DNA of 64,000 nt from Rhodococcoides kyotonense (lineage in GTDB: Bacteria > Actinomycetota > Actinomycetes > Mycobacteriales > Mycobacteriaceae), in the NCBI RefSeq assembly GCF_001645385.1, contig NZ_LVHI01000003.1, positions 1-64,000 on the forward strand, given 5' to 3'. A program made the position numbers and the translations under genes. Positions 8,864 through 17,417 of this stretch are shown here, one piece after another (position 1 is the stretch's first letter; each line of letters opens with the position of its first letter). The notes below the pieces were generated by a model. It searched no databases. It was not told where the DNA came from and worked only from the letters and a program-made list of their open reading frames with translations.

Positions 8864-8905
8864 CAACCGGACCGCGGTCCACTTTCATTCCCAACCGGGT
8901 AGACT
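8864..8905. promoter_or_regulatory. Operator/promoter region of the FMN reductase-TetR divergon
   Basis: Contains the perfect 12-bp palindrome GGACCGCGGTCC (8869-8880), two direct repeats CAACCGG (8864-8870 and 8892-8898), and a TAGACT -10 element (8900-8905) 7 nt before the tetR GTG, indicating a leaderless tetR mRNA. TetR repressors commonly bind such intergenic dyads. Confidence 0.45.
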
Positions 8906-8912
8906 GTCCGTT

Positions 8913-9509
8913 GTGACCGACTTCATGCTCCCCATCGCAGGCGAGGAGACCGAGCGCTGCGACGCGGCCCGCAACCGACGCCTTCTGCTGGATGCAGCTG
9001 CAGAGATGGTCGCGACCGTCGGCGCCGACGCGGTGACCATGGACGGCCTCGCCGCCAAGGCCGGTGTGGGCAAGGGCACAGTCTTCCGGCGGTTCGGAAG
9101 CCGATCGGGCCTGATGCAGGCACTCCTGGACCACACCGAGAAGGATCTGCAGGCCGCGTTTCTGTTCGGCCCTCCCCCACTCGGCCCCGGGGCCGATCCC
9201 ATCGACCGCCTCGTGGCCTTCGGCCGCGCTCGCCTGGATTTCGTCCATGTTCAGGGCGAGGTGATGCGAGCGGCGGAGAATTCCCCGGGACTGCGCTATT
9301 CCGCGCCTGCCCACATGGTCAACTACACCCACGTGCTGAATCTGTTGCGCGCGGCGGGCGTCGACGGCGATCTCGAACTTCTCGCGTACGCATTGTTGAC
9401 CCCGCTCGAGGCGACTCTCGTACTCCACCAGTTCCGCGACCTCGGAATGTCCATGGAACGCCTCGCCGACGGATGGGAAGCATTGGTGCGGAGGGCTACT
9501 CGCAACTGA
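8913..9509 (+). CDS. TetR family transcriptional regulator
   Basis: 198-aa repressor. The N-terminal helix-turn-helix (about residues 22-66) includes VTMDGLAAKAGVGKGTVFRRFGS. The C-terminal ligand domain is of the PsrA/SbtR-like type and not specific enough to name an effector. The GTG at 8913 follows a -10 element by 7 nt, favouring leaderless translation. Divergent from the FMN reductase gene, its likely target. Convergent with the kinase gene (6 nt between stops). Confidence 0.85.
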   Translation: MTDFMLPIAGEETERCDAARNRRLLLDAAAEMVATVGADAVTMDGLAAKAGVGKGTVFRRFGSRSGLMQALLDHTEKDLQAAFLFGPPPLGPGADPIDRLVAFGRARLDFVHVQGEVMRAAENSPGLRYSAPAHMVNYTHVLNLLRAAGVDGDLELLAYALLTPLEATLVLHQFRDLGMSMERLADGWEALVRRATRN

Positions 9510-9515
9510 CGTGGT

Positions 9516-10280
9516 TCAGGAGAGTCGTGCGACGGCGTCGGCAGCCCGTCGTAGAGCAACTCCGTAGGAGGGTCCGTGACCGGCGGCATGCACGGCGAGT
9601 GGATGCAGCTGATGCAGTGGTACGCGCTGTTTCCAACCGTCCCGCAGCGGGTGCACCGACCGATATCCGTCGACGATGTCGTCCAGCAACGGCGCACCGA
9701 ACAACGGGAGCATCGCGAGATCGGTCTCGCGGTGGCCGCCGTGCGCGGCCGGGTCGATCATGACGACACCCGATGCGGTCCACACGACGTTTCCCGTCCA
9801 CAGGTCGCCGTGAATGCGCGCGGGCGGGTCGGCGTCGTCGAACACCCCGTCGGCCACCGGACCGCACGCGCGCTCGACGTCGGCCGCGTCCGAGGTGGAG
9901 ATGTTGCCCGCGTCGACCGCGGTTCGGAGGAACGGAAGAACACGTTCGGCGATGTAGAACGCACCCCACGAGGGATGTTCGACGCTGGACATCGGCCGAG
10001 CGCCGATGAACATCTGACCCGTGAAACCCTCCGGCGGACAACCGAACTGACGCGCGCCTGCATCGTGTGCGCCGGCAAGCTCGGCTCCGAACCTGCGGGC
10101 GGCGTCGCCGGTGGGCGACGTCGGAATCAGCCGTTCCAGTTCGATGTGAGTTCGATCGACGTCCAGGACGTCCACCACGGTTGCTCCCCCGTCGCGAAGC
10201 CACTGCAAGCCAGCGGCTTCCGCAGCGAAGAAATCCGGGTGTGCACTGCGATCGGTCTTCGAATACGTATCGGCAGACAT
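9516..10280 (-). CDS. Fructosamine kinase family protein
   Basis: 254-aa protein kinase-like sugar kinase that phosphorylates fructosamine/ribulosamine adducts, a protein-deglycation step. The catalytic loop HGDLWTGN (157-164) and metal-binding DPA (176-178) are intact, and the N-lobe is present. ATG 10280 lies 36 nt from the divergent nadE start, so the promoters overlap. Confidence 0.87.
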   Translation of the reverse strand: MSADTYSKTDRSAHPDFFAAEAAGLQWLRDGGATVVDVLDVDRTHIELERLIPTSPTGDAARRFGAELAGAHDAGARQFGCPPEGFTGQMFIGARPMSSVEHPSWGAFYIAERVLPFLRTAVDAGNISTSDAADVERACGPVADGVFDDADPPARIHGDLWTGNVVWTASGVVMIDPAAHGGHRETDLAMLPLFGAPLLDDIVDGYRSVHPLRDGWKQRVPLHQLHPLAVHAAGHGPSYGVALRRAADAVARLS

Positions 10281-10304
10281 CGCGCACCAGCCTACCGACC
10301 GCCT

Positions 10305-10310
10305 TAGGAT
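10305..10310 (+). promoter_or_regulatory. -10 element of nadE (leaderless)
   Basis: TAGGAT fits the mycobacterial TANNNT -10 element and ends 6 nt before the nadE ATG, the spacing expected when transcription starts on the start codon. Confidence 0.5.
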
Positions 10311-10316
10311 GGCCCG

Positions 10317-11162
10317 ATGGCCCTTCTCCGTTCCGAGCTGCGTACGCGTATCCAACGCGAATTGGCAGTCCAGTCCACCATCGATCCCGCCACCGAGATC
10401 ACCCGACGCGTCGACTTCCTCAAGGCGTACCTCCGGTCGACGCCCGCTAAGGGCTTCGTTCTCGGGATCAGCGGCGGCCAGGACAGCACCCTCACGGGCA
10501 AGCTGTGTCAGCGAGCCGCAGCAGAGCTGCGCAACGAGGGGGCAGAGGCCGAGTTCCTCGCCGTCCGACTGCCCTACGGGGTACAAGCCGACGAAGCCGA
10601 CGCCGAGGTCTCGTTGAAGTTCATCGATCCCGACCGCACGGTCACGGTCAACATCAAGGACGCTGCCGACGCGTCGGCGGTGGCCGCGGCACGGGCGTTG
10701 GGCACCGAGGCGACACGAGACTTCGTGCGCGGCAACATCAAGGCCCGCGAGCGCATGGTGGCGCAGTACGCGCTGGCCGGGGAGCTCGGCTACGTCGTCG
10801 TCGGTACCGACCATGCAGCCGAAGCGATCACCGGATTCTTCACCAAGTTCGGCGACGGCGGCGTCGACATCACTCCGTTGACGGGGCTGTCCAAGCGTCA
10901 GGGCGCGGCATTGCTGCGCGAACTCGGAGCGCCCGAGAGTACGTGGAAGAAAGTACCGACTGCCGATCTGGAGGACGACCGCCCGGCCCTGCCCGACGAG
11001 GAAGCCCTCGGCGTCACGTACACCCAGATCGACGACTACCTCGAAGGCAAGGAGGTCGACGACGACGTCGCCGAGAAGCTCGAGCGAATGTTCTTGAACA
11101 CCCGGCACAAACGAGCCGTACCGGTCACACCCTTCGACGACTGGTGGACCACCGAGAACTGA
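10317..11162 (+). CDS. nadE: Ammonia-dependent NAD+ synthetase
   Basis: 281-aa enzyme that amidates nicotinic acid adenine dinucleotide to NAD+. The PP-loop ATPase motif SGGQDS (52-57) and the family motifs [12 protein letters not shown] and [15 protein letters not shown](F/Y)GDGG are present. No glutaminase domain is fused, so it should use ammonia (as E. coli NadE), unlike the long glutamine-dependent NadE of M. tuberculosis. No ribosome site; a -10 element 6 nt upstream suggests a leaderless mRNA. Convergent with moaD. Confidence 0.93.
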   Translation: MALLRSELRTRIQRELAVQSTIDPATEITRRVDFLKAYLRSTPAKGFVLGISGGQDSTLTGKLCQRAAAELRNEGAEAEFLAVRLPYGVQADEADAEVSLKFIDPDRTVTVNIKDAADASAVAAARALGTEATRDFVRGNIKARERMVAQYALAGELGYVVVGTDHAAEAITGFFTKFGDGGVDITPLTGLSKRQGAALLRELGAPESTWKKVPTADLEDDRPALPDEEALGVTYTQIDDYLEGKEVDDDVAEKLERMFLNTRHKRAVPVTPFDDWWTTEN

Positions 11163-11181
11163 ACCGTTCGGACCGAGCTCT

Positions 11182-11424
11182 CTAGCCCCCCGCGAACGGC
11201 GGCAGGACATCCACCCTGTCGCCGAACGTGGCGGTCTCCTCGCGCGTGAGGTCGTCACCGACGAGAAACGCCGAGACGCGCAGCACATCCGCCATGACGT
11301 CGCCGTGCCGGTGTGCCACAGCCGCTTTCAGCTCTGCGATCGTGCTGCCCGGCTGCAGATCGAACGTCTCTTTCGCGCATCCCGCCTTGTCGGCTGCTCC
11401 TGCGAAGTACCGAACCTCAACCAC
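11182..11424 (-). CDS. moaD: MoaD-type molybdopterin synthase small subunit
   Basis: 80-aa ubiquitin-fold sulfur carrier for molybdopterin synthase. The C-terminal PPFAGG ends in the Gly-Gly that is thiocarboxylated. The GTG start overlaps the end of moaA by 8 nt (GTGGTTGA), indicating coupling. Its large-subunit partner is MoaE at 14898-15311. Confidence 0.92.
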   Translation of the reverse strand: MVEVRYFAGAADKAGCAKETFDLQPGSTIAELKAAVAHRHGDVMADVLRVSAFLVGDDLTREETATFGDRVDVLPPFAGG

Positions 11425-12487
11425 CGATCGCTCCCATGCTTCTGGCCGGCGGCACGAAATCGTCCGCATCTATTCCATGGCCCGCCCACTTGTTCCACAT
11501 TGCACCGCGCCACAGATCTGCGATGTCCTCGTCCGACGCTCCCCCGCGCAGCGCCGCACGCAGGTCGGTTTCGGAATCGCTGAACAGGCATGACCGGACA
11601 GTTCCTTCCGCGGTGAGACGCGTGCGGTCGCACTCCGAGCAGAACGAGCGGGTGACCGACGCGATGATTCCGACGGTGTCGGAAGTGCCGTCGACAGCCC
11701 ACTCCTCGGCAGGCGCCGACGGATCCTCACGGCCCACCTCGCGCAGATCGAATCGGGCGGACAGAACGTCGAGCAATCGAGCCGCGTCGAGCATGCGCGA
11801 ACGTGCCCACTCGTGATCGGCGTCGAGCGGCATCTGCTCGATGAAACGGAGCCGGACTCCCTCGTTCAGACACCATTCGAGCAAATCGGCTGCACCATGC
11901 AGTGTTTCGGGCATGAGCACCGCGTTCACCTTGACCGGCGTCAGGCCTGCCCGCTTCGCGGCGCGGATTCCCGCGAGAACCGACGGAAGCCGATCGCGTC
12001 GAGTCAGCTCCGCGAAATGTGCTCGGTCGATCGAATCGAGCGACACGTTGACGCGGTGCAATCCGGCGGCGGCAAGGCGCTCGGCACGGTGTTCGAGGCC
12101 GACCGCATTGGTGGTCATCGCAAGCGGAACGCCGGGTGCACGGGCGGAGGTCTGCGCGAGTATGTCCGCGAGATCGGCGCGCATCAACGGCTCGCCGCCG
12201 GTGAACCGCACTTCCTCGACGCCGAGGCGGGCGACGGCGATACCGACCAGACGCGCGATCTCCTCGGCCGAGAGCAAGTCGGGCGCCGGGATCGGTGGCA
12301 GGCCTTCCTCCGGCATGCAATACGTGCAGCGCAGCGAGCATTTCTCCGTGATGGACACGCGAAGATCGCGAGCCACACGCCCGAAACGGTCCAACAAACC
12401 AGGGACGTTCGGTCGATCGTCGGTAGTCGGAACCGCGGTGTTCTTCACCGAAGGGATGCCGAGCCCGACGACGCTGCTGACGGTCAT
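11417..12487 (-). CDS. moaA: GTP 3',8-cyclase
   Basis: Radical-SAM enzyme for the first step of molybdenum cofactor synthesis, 356 aa. The SAM cluster motif CSLRCTYC uses C50, C54 and C57. The second [4Fe-4S] site near the C-terminus is CSECDRTR followed by C. The C-terminal GG needed for activity is present (SMGAIGG). ATG 12487 has GAAAGAAGG upstream. The 30-codon head before LLDRFGR is normal for actinobacterial MoaA. Confidence 0.96.
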   Translation of the reverse strand: MTVSSVVGLGIPSVKNTAVPTTDDRPNVPGLLDRFGRVARDLRVSITEKCSLRCTYCMPEEGLPPIPAPDLLSAEEIARLVGIAVARLGVEEVRFTGGEPLMRADLADILAQTSARAPGVPLAMTTNAVGLEHRAERLAAAGLHRVNVSLDSIDRAHFAELTRRDRLPSVLAGIRAAKRAGLTPVKVNAVLMPETLHGAADLLEWCLNEGVRLRFIEQMPLDADHEWARSRMLDAARLLDVLSARFDLREVGREDPSAPAEEWAVDGTSDTVGIIASVTRSFCSECDRTRLTAEGTVRSCLFSDSETDLRAALRGGASDEDIADLWRGAMWNKWAGHGIDADDFVPPARSMGAIGG

Positions 12488-12576
12488 GCACACCTTCTTT
12501 CCACGCAGACGTGGTCGTCGAAACTTCTTCCAGTATGCCGTTCCCTTCGGAGCCTCGACGATCGCTCCCCCTAACG

Positions 12577-12675
12577 GGGTCGTTCCTGCAGGCTCCACTC
12601 CCGGCAGAATGGGGTCGTTCCTGCAGGCTCTACTCCCGGCACCATAGGGTCGTTCCTGCAGGCTCCACTCCCGGC
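12577..12675. repeat. Three tandem 35-bp repeats in the moaA/moeA intergenic region
   Basis: Three near-identical 29-bp cores starting GGGTCGTTCCTGCAGG lie at 12577-12605, 12612-12640 (one mismatch) and 12647-12675, separated by unlike 6-bp spacers, so the period is exactly 35 bp. Each core holds the palindrome CCTGCAGG. The last copy abuts the -10 element of the moeA transcript. Confidence 0.9.
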
Positions 12676-12676
12676 C

Positions 12677-12682
12677 TAGGAT
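12677..12682 (+). promoter_or_regulatory. -10 element of the moeA operon
   Basis: TAGGAT ends 7 nt before ATG 12690, placing the predicted transcription start on or beside that ATG. It directly follows the third 35-bp repeat. Confidence 0.45.
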
Positions 12683-12689
12683 CGGTCAC

Positions 12690-12734
12690 ATGACGAAATG
12701 TGTTGCTCGGACTGCCAGGACGTGTCCGGCGTGA
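12690..12734 (+). CDS. Candidate leaderless 14-codon upstream ORF of moeA
   Basis: Reads MTKCVARTARTCPA and stops with TGA at 12732-12734, overlapping the moeA GTG at 12731 in a GTGA junction like those between the next genes. Its ATG is 7 nt after a -10 element, so it would be translated from the mRNA 5' end and hand ribosomes to moeA. Two cysteines among 14 residues recall cysteine-responsive leader peptides of mycobacteria, but they are not adjacent. It could also be chance. Confidence 0.4.
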   Translation: MTKCVARTARTCPA

Positions 12735-13915
12735 GCGCGGCCTCGGTCGAGGACCACGCAGCCCACGTCCGCGAACTGTTGCAACCGATGACGAATCGGA
12801 CCGCCGAATCGGTCACCGTCGCCGACGCGGTCGGCCGCGTCGCGCACACCGACGTCGCGTCGCCGGTGGATCTGCCACTGTTCGAGAACTCTCAGATGGA
12901 CGGGTACGCCGTACGTGCTGCCGACATCGCCTCGGTGCCCGCGGTTCTGCGCGTCGTCGGCACCGTCGCGGCGGGCGGTGCGCACGATCGCACTCTTCAG
13001 CCCGGTACCGCGCTGAAGATCATGACGGGCGCTCCCGTTCCCGACGGCGCCGACGCGATCGTGCCCGTCGAGAACACGACGAGTGACGGCGACGACGTCA
13101 CCATCAACGTGTCACGTGAGGCCGGCGAGTACATCCGTCAGCAGGGCAGCGACGTCCGCCGAGGAATGGTGCTGGTACGCGCGGGACAACTGCTCGCGCC
13201 CCGGCACGTCGCCGTCCTCGCCGCCGTCGGACTGTCGCACGTCGACGTGGTCTCGCGGCCGCGCGTCGCGGTGATCACCACCGGAGCCGAACTCGTCGAC
13301 GCAGGCAGCGACCTGCAGCCCGGACAGATCTACGACTCCAACGGAATCACGCTCGCAGCGCACCTTCGCGCGAACGGTGCCGACGTCGTCGCGGTCCTGC
13401 GCAGTTCCGACGACCCCGAGGTGTTCCGAGGTGTTCTGGCGAGCGCCGTCACCGCAGCCGATCTCGTCATCACGTCCGGCGGCGTCTCGAAGGGCGATTT
13501 CGAGGTCGTCAAGGACGCACTCGAGCCCATGGGCGGCACGTTCGGATCCGTACGCATGCAACCCGGCGGACCACAGGGCACAGCCGTCGTCGACGGTGTA
13601 CCGGTGCTGAACTTCCCGGGAAATCCGGTCAGCACCGTCGTCTCGTTCGTGGTGTTCGCGCGCGACATCGTCCGCGAGGCGGCCGGACTGTCGCCGCTCC
13701 CGAAACACACCGTGCCACTGAAGAATTCGATCGACTCGATCCGGGGAAAGAGACAGTTCCTCCGCGGCAGCGTGCAGGACGGTCATGTCTCGCTCGTCGC
13801 AGGACCGGGCTCACACCTCGTCGCCGCGATGGCATGGGCGGACGTGCTCGTCGACGTCCCCGCCGACGTCACTGCCCTCGATGCGGGCACCGAGGTATCG
13901 GTGGTGGCATTGTGA
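12731..13915 (+). CDS. moeA: Molybdopterin molybdenumtransferase
   Basis: 394 aa. MoeA inserts molybdate into adenylylated molybdopterin. It shows the MoeA signatures ENSQMDGYAV, GQIYDSNG, SGGVSKGDFE and FPGNPVSTVVSF, ending in domain IV. I chose GTG 12731 because homologues begin at about SVEDHAA and because it overlaps the small upstream ORF. An in-frame ATG at 12698 would add a head starting MCCSDC and has no ribosome site. Followed by the moaC/mogA fusion with a 4-bp overlap. Confidence 0.92.
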   Translation: MSAASVEDHAAHVRELLQPMTNRTAESVTVADAVGRVAHTDVASPVDLPLFENSQMDGYAVRAADIASVPAVLRVVGTVAAGGAHDRTLQPGTALKIMTGAPVPDGADAIVPVENTTSDGDDVTINVSREAGEYIRQQGSDVRRGMVLVRAGQLLAPRHVAVLAAVGLSHVDVVSRPRVAVITTGAELVDAGSDLQPGQIYDSNGITLAAHLRANGADVVAVLRSSDDPEVFRGVLASAVTAADLVITSGGVSKGDFEVVKDALEPMGGTFGSVRMQPGGPQGTAVVDGVPVLNFPGNPVSTVVSFVVFARDIVREAAGLSPLPKHTVPLKNSIDSIRGKRQFLRGSVQDGHVSLVAGPGSHLVAAMAWADVLVDVPADVTALDAGTEVSVVAL

Positions 13916-14901
13916 GCGGCTTCTCTCACCTCGACTCCGAGGGCCGGGCACGCATGGTCGACGTCTCGTCGAAGTCCGACACCACCCGAATCGCCGTCGC
14001 CGCAGGAGAATTGGCGACGACGGCAGAAGTCGTCGCTCTCGTACGCGCCGACGGTATGCCCAAGGCCGACGTGCTCGCCACCGCGCGCATCGCCGGGATC
14101 TCGGGCGCGAAGAAGACCTCCGAGCTCATTCCGCTGTGCCATCAGCTGGCGTTGTCGTCCGTCGATGTCCGGTTCGGGTTCACCGACACCACCATCACCG
14201 TCGAGGCCACCGCCAAGACGAAGGGGGCGACCGGCGTGGAGATGGAGGCACTGACCGCTGTCGCCGTCGCCGGGCTCACGCTGCACGACATGGTGAAAGC
14301 CGTCGACCCCGCCGCGACGATGAACGGCGTCCGACTACTGACGAAGGAAGGCGGCAAACGCGGCCGTTGGTCGCGCGACGACGCCGCAGCCGCGACGTCG
14401 GAACCGGCAGGGCCGCGGTCGGCCGTCGTTCTGGTCGCATCGACCGGCGGCGCGCGCGGAACCCGCGAGGACACGACCGGCCCGGCGATCGCACGATGGC
14501 TGTCCGAGCGCAACTTCGCCGTGCGCGGACCGTTGGTCTATGCCGACGCAGACATCGCAGCCGGCCTCGACGACGCCTTGTCGACGCGGCCCTCGCTGAT
14601 CGTCAGCACCGGGGGTACCGGAGTGTCGCCCACGGACGCGACACCCGAGGCCACCGCGGCCGTTCTCGACCGCGAGCTTCCCGGCGTTGCCGACGCCATT
14701 CGGTCGAAGGGCACCCACGTCACCCCGCACGCGAATCTCAGCCGAGGGCTCGCAGGCCTGGCCGGGTCGACCGTCGTCGTCAACCTCCCGGGATCCCCGG
14801 GTGGCGTGAAAGACGGTCTCGCAGTACTGGATCCGATCGTCGACCACCTGCTGGCTCAGGTAGCGGGCGGCGGTCTCCACGACGACACAGAAGGACAGTG
14901 A
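13912..14901 (+). CDS. moaCB: Bifunctional cyclic pyranopterin monophosphate synthase / molybdopterin adenylyltransferase (MoaC-MogA fusion)
   Basis: 329 aa with two enzymes in one chain. Residues 1-155 are MoaC, with KKTSELIPLCHQLAL at 67-81 and the KAVDPAA and KEGGKRG active-site segments. Residues about 168-315 are MogA/MoaB, with STGGTGVSPTDATPEAT and LPGSPGGVKDG. MoaC forms cyclic pyranopterin; MogA adenylylates molybdopterin before MoeA acts. The GTG start overlaps the moeA stop, and the stop overlaps the moaE start (GTGA both times). These are separate genes (moaC2, mog) in M. tuberculosis. Confidence 0.93.
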   Translation: MSGFSHLDSEGRARMVDVSSKSDTTRIAVAAGELATTAEVVALVRADGMPKADVLATARIAGISGAKKTSELIPLCHQLALSSVDVRFGFTDTTITVEATAKTKGATGVEMEALTAVAVAGLTLHDMVKAVDPAATMNGVRLLTKEGGKRGRWSRDDAAAATSEPAGPRSAVVLVASTGGARGTREDTTGPAIARWLSERNFAVRGPLVYADADIAAGLDDALSTRPSLIVSTGGTGVSPTDATPEATAAVLDRELPGVADAIRSKGTHVTPHANLSRGLAGLAGSTVVVNLPGSPGGVKDGLAVLDPIVDHLLAQVAGGGLHDDTEGQ

Positions 14902-15311
14902 AGTTCATGCTCGCCAGGATCTCGTCCGAACCGCTCGACGCCGCGGCCGTCGAAGCCGCCGTGTCCGGCCCGGAACACGGAGCCGTCGTCGTCTTCTCCG
15001 GGGTGGTGCGTGACCACGATGGCGGACAATCGGTCTCGGCACTCGAGTACCAGGCGCATCCCGACGCGGAGAAATTCCTCGAACGATGCTGCGCGGCAGT
15101 CGCATCGGAGTCCGGGCTACCCGTGGCCGCGGTACATCGAGTCGGCGATCTCGTCGTCGGCGACATCGCGCTCGTGGCCGCGGTTGCGTCCGCGCATCGC
15201 GCCGAGGCCTTCGCCACCTGTGCGACGCTCGTCGAGCGCATCAAATCCGAGGTGCCGATCTGGAAGCGTCAGCAGTTCGCCGCGGGCACGTCCGAATGGG
15301 TCGGACTGTAG
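14898..15311 (+). CDS. moaE: Molybdopterin synthase catalytic subunit
   Basis: 137 aa; transfers sulfur from MoaD to precursor Z. It shows the MoaE motifs GAVVVFSGVVRDHDGG and VAAVHRVGDL, and the catalytic Lys in VPIWKRQ. GTG 14898 has AAGGA upstream and overlaps the moaCB stop; the ATG three codons on is the alternative start. Ends the Moco operon, 1 nt from the convergent COG0523 gene. Confidence 0.95.
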   Translation: MKFMLARISSEPLDAAAVEAAVSGPEHGAVVVFSGVVRDHDGGQSVSALEYQAHPDAEKFLERCCAAVASESGLPVAAVHRVGDLVVGDIALVAAVASAHRAEAFATCATLVERIKSEVPIWKRQQFAAGTSEWVGL

Positions 15312-15312
15312 G

Positions 15313-16356
15313 TCAGTTCTGCGACGTGTATCGATGCACCGGCAGCATCGCCGACGCATCGGTCGCGTCGCCGGGCCTGCGGACGCAATCGAGGAAACGC
15401 ACCTCGGCGTACTCGGCGTCGATGTCGGTGCCGATCAGCACGATCCGCGTTGCCTCGACCTCACCCGGATCCCATCGCGCCGAATTCAGTCGGATATGTC
15501 GTCCGACCGTGTTCAGCACGTACTTGCCGCGGTACCCGTCGACATCGAAGTGCACGAAACCCTTGCTCCGATAGACGTCACCCGACGGATTCTCCAGTAA
15601 CTCGACGAACCGACGAGGATCCATCGGCTCGTCGCTGAACAACGTCGTGGTCGAATAGCCGGCGTGGAGATGCGACGAGTGGTCGTCCTCCTCGTACAGA
15701 AGCTCGTCGAACGACAGCTGACGAGCCGCGGTGCGGTCGACGGTCCGTTCGGGAACGTCGAACAACAGTTGCGCGTCGACGCGTCCGTGTGCGGTCTCGA
15801 GGATCGGCACCTCCCCGACGATGTCGCGCACCACGTCTCGCACGACCGCACGCTCTGCGCTGTCCAGGCGGTCGATCTTGTTGAGCACCACCAGATCTGC
15901 AAGTCGGAGATGGTGGTCGATCTCGGGGTGCGACCGACGAGTGCCGGCGAACTCGACTCCGTCGACGACACCGACCAGGCCACCGTAGACGATGCGACGG
16001 TTCTCGCTGGCCAGGACGAGGCGGATCAGGTTTCTCGGCTCCGCGAGACCACTGGCCTCGACGACGATGACGTCGATGTTCGACGCGCTGCTCGCCAAGG
16101 CGTCGAACATCGTGTCCATCTCCGCCGCGTCGACGGCGCAGCACAGACACCCGTTGCCGAGGGACACCATCGAGTCGACCTGACCCGCGACCATCATGGA
16201 ATCGATGTTGATCGACCCGAAGTCGTTGACCACCACGCCGATTCGGATCCCGCGGTTGTTGCGCAGCAGGTGATTGAGCAGCGTCGTCTTCCCTGAACCG
16301 AGAAAGCCCGAAACGAGAACGACGGGGATCTGACGGTCTTCTCGCGCGCGTGCCAC
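15313..16356 (-). CDS. CobW/COG0523 G3E-family GTPase (probable zinc metallochaperone)
   Basis: 347 aa. Walker A GFLGSGKT (17-24), the metal-binding CxCC motif GNGCLCC with C69, C71 and C72, switch residues VEASGLAEP, and NKID for guanine are all present, with a C-terminal CobW_C domain. The family inserts metals, mostly zinc, into client proteins. It follows a zinc amidase gene by 11 nt in the same direction. Not cobalamin-specific: no cob genes are near. GTG 16356 is the first start before the P-loop. Confidence 0.88.
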   Translation of the reverse strand: MARAREDRQIPVVLVSGFLGSGKTTLLNHLLRNNRGIRIGVVVNDFGSINIDSMMVAGQVDSMVSLGNGCLCCAVDAAEMDTMFDALASSASNIDVIVVEASGLAEPRNLIRLVLASENRRIVYGGLVGVVDGVEFAGTRRSHPEIDHHLRLADLVVLNKIDRLDSAERAVVRDVVRDIVGEVPILETAHGRVDAQLLFDVPERTVDRTAARQLSFDELLYEEDDHSSHLHAGYSTTTLFSDEPMDPRRFVELLENPSGDVYRSKGFVHFDVDGYRGKYVLNTVGRHIRLNSARWDPGEVEATRIVLIGTDIDAEYAEVRFLDCVRRPGDATDASAMLPVHRYTSQN

Positions 16357-16367
16357 GCACGAAGACG

Positions 16368-17417
16368 CTACTCGGGTGCCAGTATCTGCTGGAGCAGACC
16401 CTGAGCGAAGGTGGAGACGGCACCGACGTTGTCCTCGGTCACGAGGTCGGTCAGCCCGTCGACGCCGGCGGAATCGATGTAGGGCGCGATCCCGGCGAGC
16501 ACTCGCGACAGCGCGCTCTCGCCGACGGTGGCACCCGCGGACGGAGACGCGGTCGTCGACGGAGACACCGACGCTGCCGGGCTTTTCGCGACGACGTCGG
16601 GTGTCTCGGACTCCAGCGACGACTCGTCGGATCCGGCGTCGGGACCGAGCAGATAATCGATGACGCCCGTCGACAGTGCGATCGCGTGCTTCAGCTGCCC
16701 CTCCGAGCTTTCGAGCACCGACGCGTCGTCCGGGTCGGAGCCGTTGCCCATCTCGACGAACACCAACGGAACGCTCGTCAGGGCGGGTCCCGCGACGTCG
16801 GAGCGCTCCTGGATGCCGTCGACCGCTCCGGCGTAGTTCGCGGGCGAGAAACCGGCCCTGGTGTACGCGTCGCGCATCGCATTCGACGCCGCGCGACCAC
16901 CCGCGGACTGCGCGGCGTTCGCCGCCGCGTCGGGAATCGGCAGCGTCGGAACGATGAGGTGGAATCCGCGCTTGCCCGGATCGGATCCGGTGGACGTGGA
17001 GTCGGCGTGGATGCTGACGGCGACGTCGGCTCCGGACGCGCTCGCCGCTCTCGCTCGGTCGTCGACGCATCCGCCCCATCCGGAATCGTCGTTGCGCGAC
17101 AGAACGACGGTCGCTCCGAGGCTTTCCAGGCTCGACTGCACCAGCTTCGCCACGTTCCAGTTGATGGTGTGCTCGGCGACGCCGTTCACCGTCGTCATAC
17201 CGGTCGTCTGGCAATCCTTCGTACCGCCGCGGCCGTCGTCGACCTGCTTGCCGAGATTCTCGCTGTGGCTCGTTCCCTGGTGCCCGGGGTCGAGGAACAC
17301 AGTCTTGCCTGCCAATTCGGTGCCGGTGGCGGGTTCGGCAGCGGCGACGCCCGGCGCCAGAAGCGCAGCGGCGACCACGCCCGCGGACCACACGCCGAGC
17401 AGCGCAGTTCTCTTCAT
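16368..17417 (-). CDS. Secreted N-acetylmuramoyl-L-alanine amidase (Amidase_3), Ami1/Rv3717-like
   Basis: 349 aa; cleaves stem peptides from peptidoglycan during cell separation and turnover. The signal peptide (residues 1-27) ends AVAA/AEP-like. Catalytic zinc ligands are H46, E82 and H137, with general base E222 in VFVEMGN. C69 and C117 can form the disulfide seen in M. tuberculosis Rv3717. The last ~100 residues are Ser/Ala-rich and low-complexity, longer than in Rv3717. ATG 17417 lacks a clear ribosome site. Confidence 0.9.
   Translation of the reverse strand: MKRTALLGVWSAGVVAAALLAPGVAAAEPATGTELAGKTVFLDPGHQGTSHSENLGKQVDDGRGGTKDCQTTGMTTVNGVAEHTINWNVAKLVQSSLESLGATVVLSRNDDSGWGGCVDDRARAASASGADVAVSIHADSTSTGSDPGKRGFHLIVPTLPIPDAAANAAQSAGGRAASNAMRDAYTRAGFSPANYAGAVDGIQERSDVAGPALTSVPLVFVEMGNGSDPDDASVLESSEGQLKHAIALSTGVIDYLLGPDAGSDESSLESETPDVVAKSPAASVSPSTTASPSAGATVGESALSRVLAGIAPYIDSAGVDGLTDLVTEDNVGAVSTFAQGLLQQILAPE

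Noticed and set aside
9516..11288. A 590-codon minus-strand frame joining the kinase and the nadE antisense
   Set aside because: Only its last 254 codons are a kinase; the rest is antisense to nadE, and the kinase has its own ATG at 10280.
12577..12675. CRISPR-like array (29-bp repeats)
   Set aside because: Spacers are only 6 bp and there are three units; no cas genes. It is a tandem repeat.
12488..12730. Molybdenum cofactor riboswitch between moaA and moeA
   Set aside because: The region is filled by three 35-bp direct repeats and a promoter; no Moco aptamer-like fold or GNRA-type hairpin was seen.
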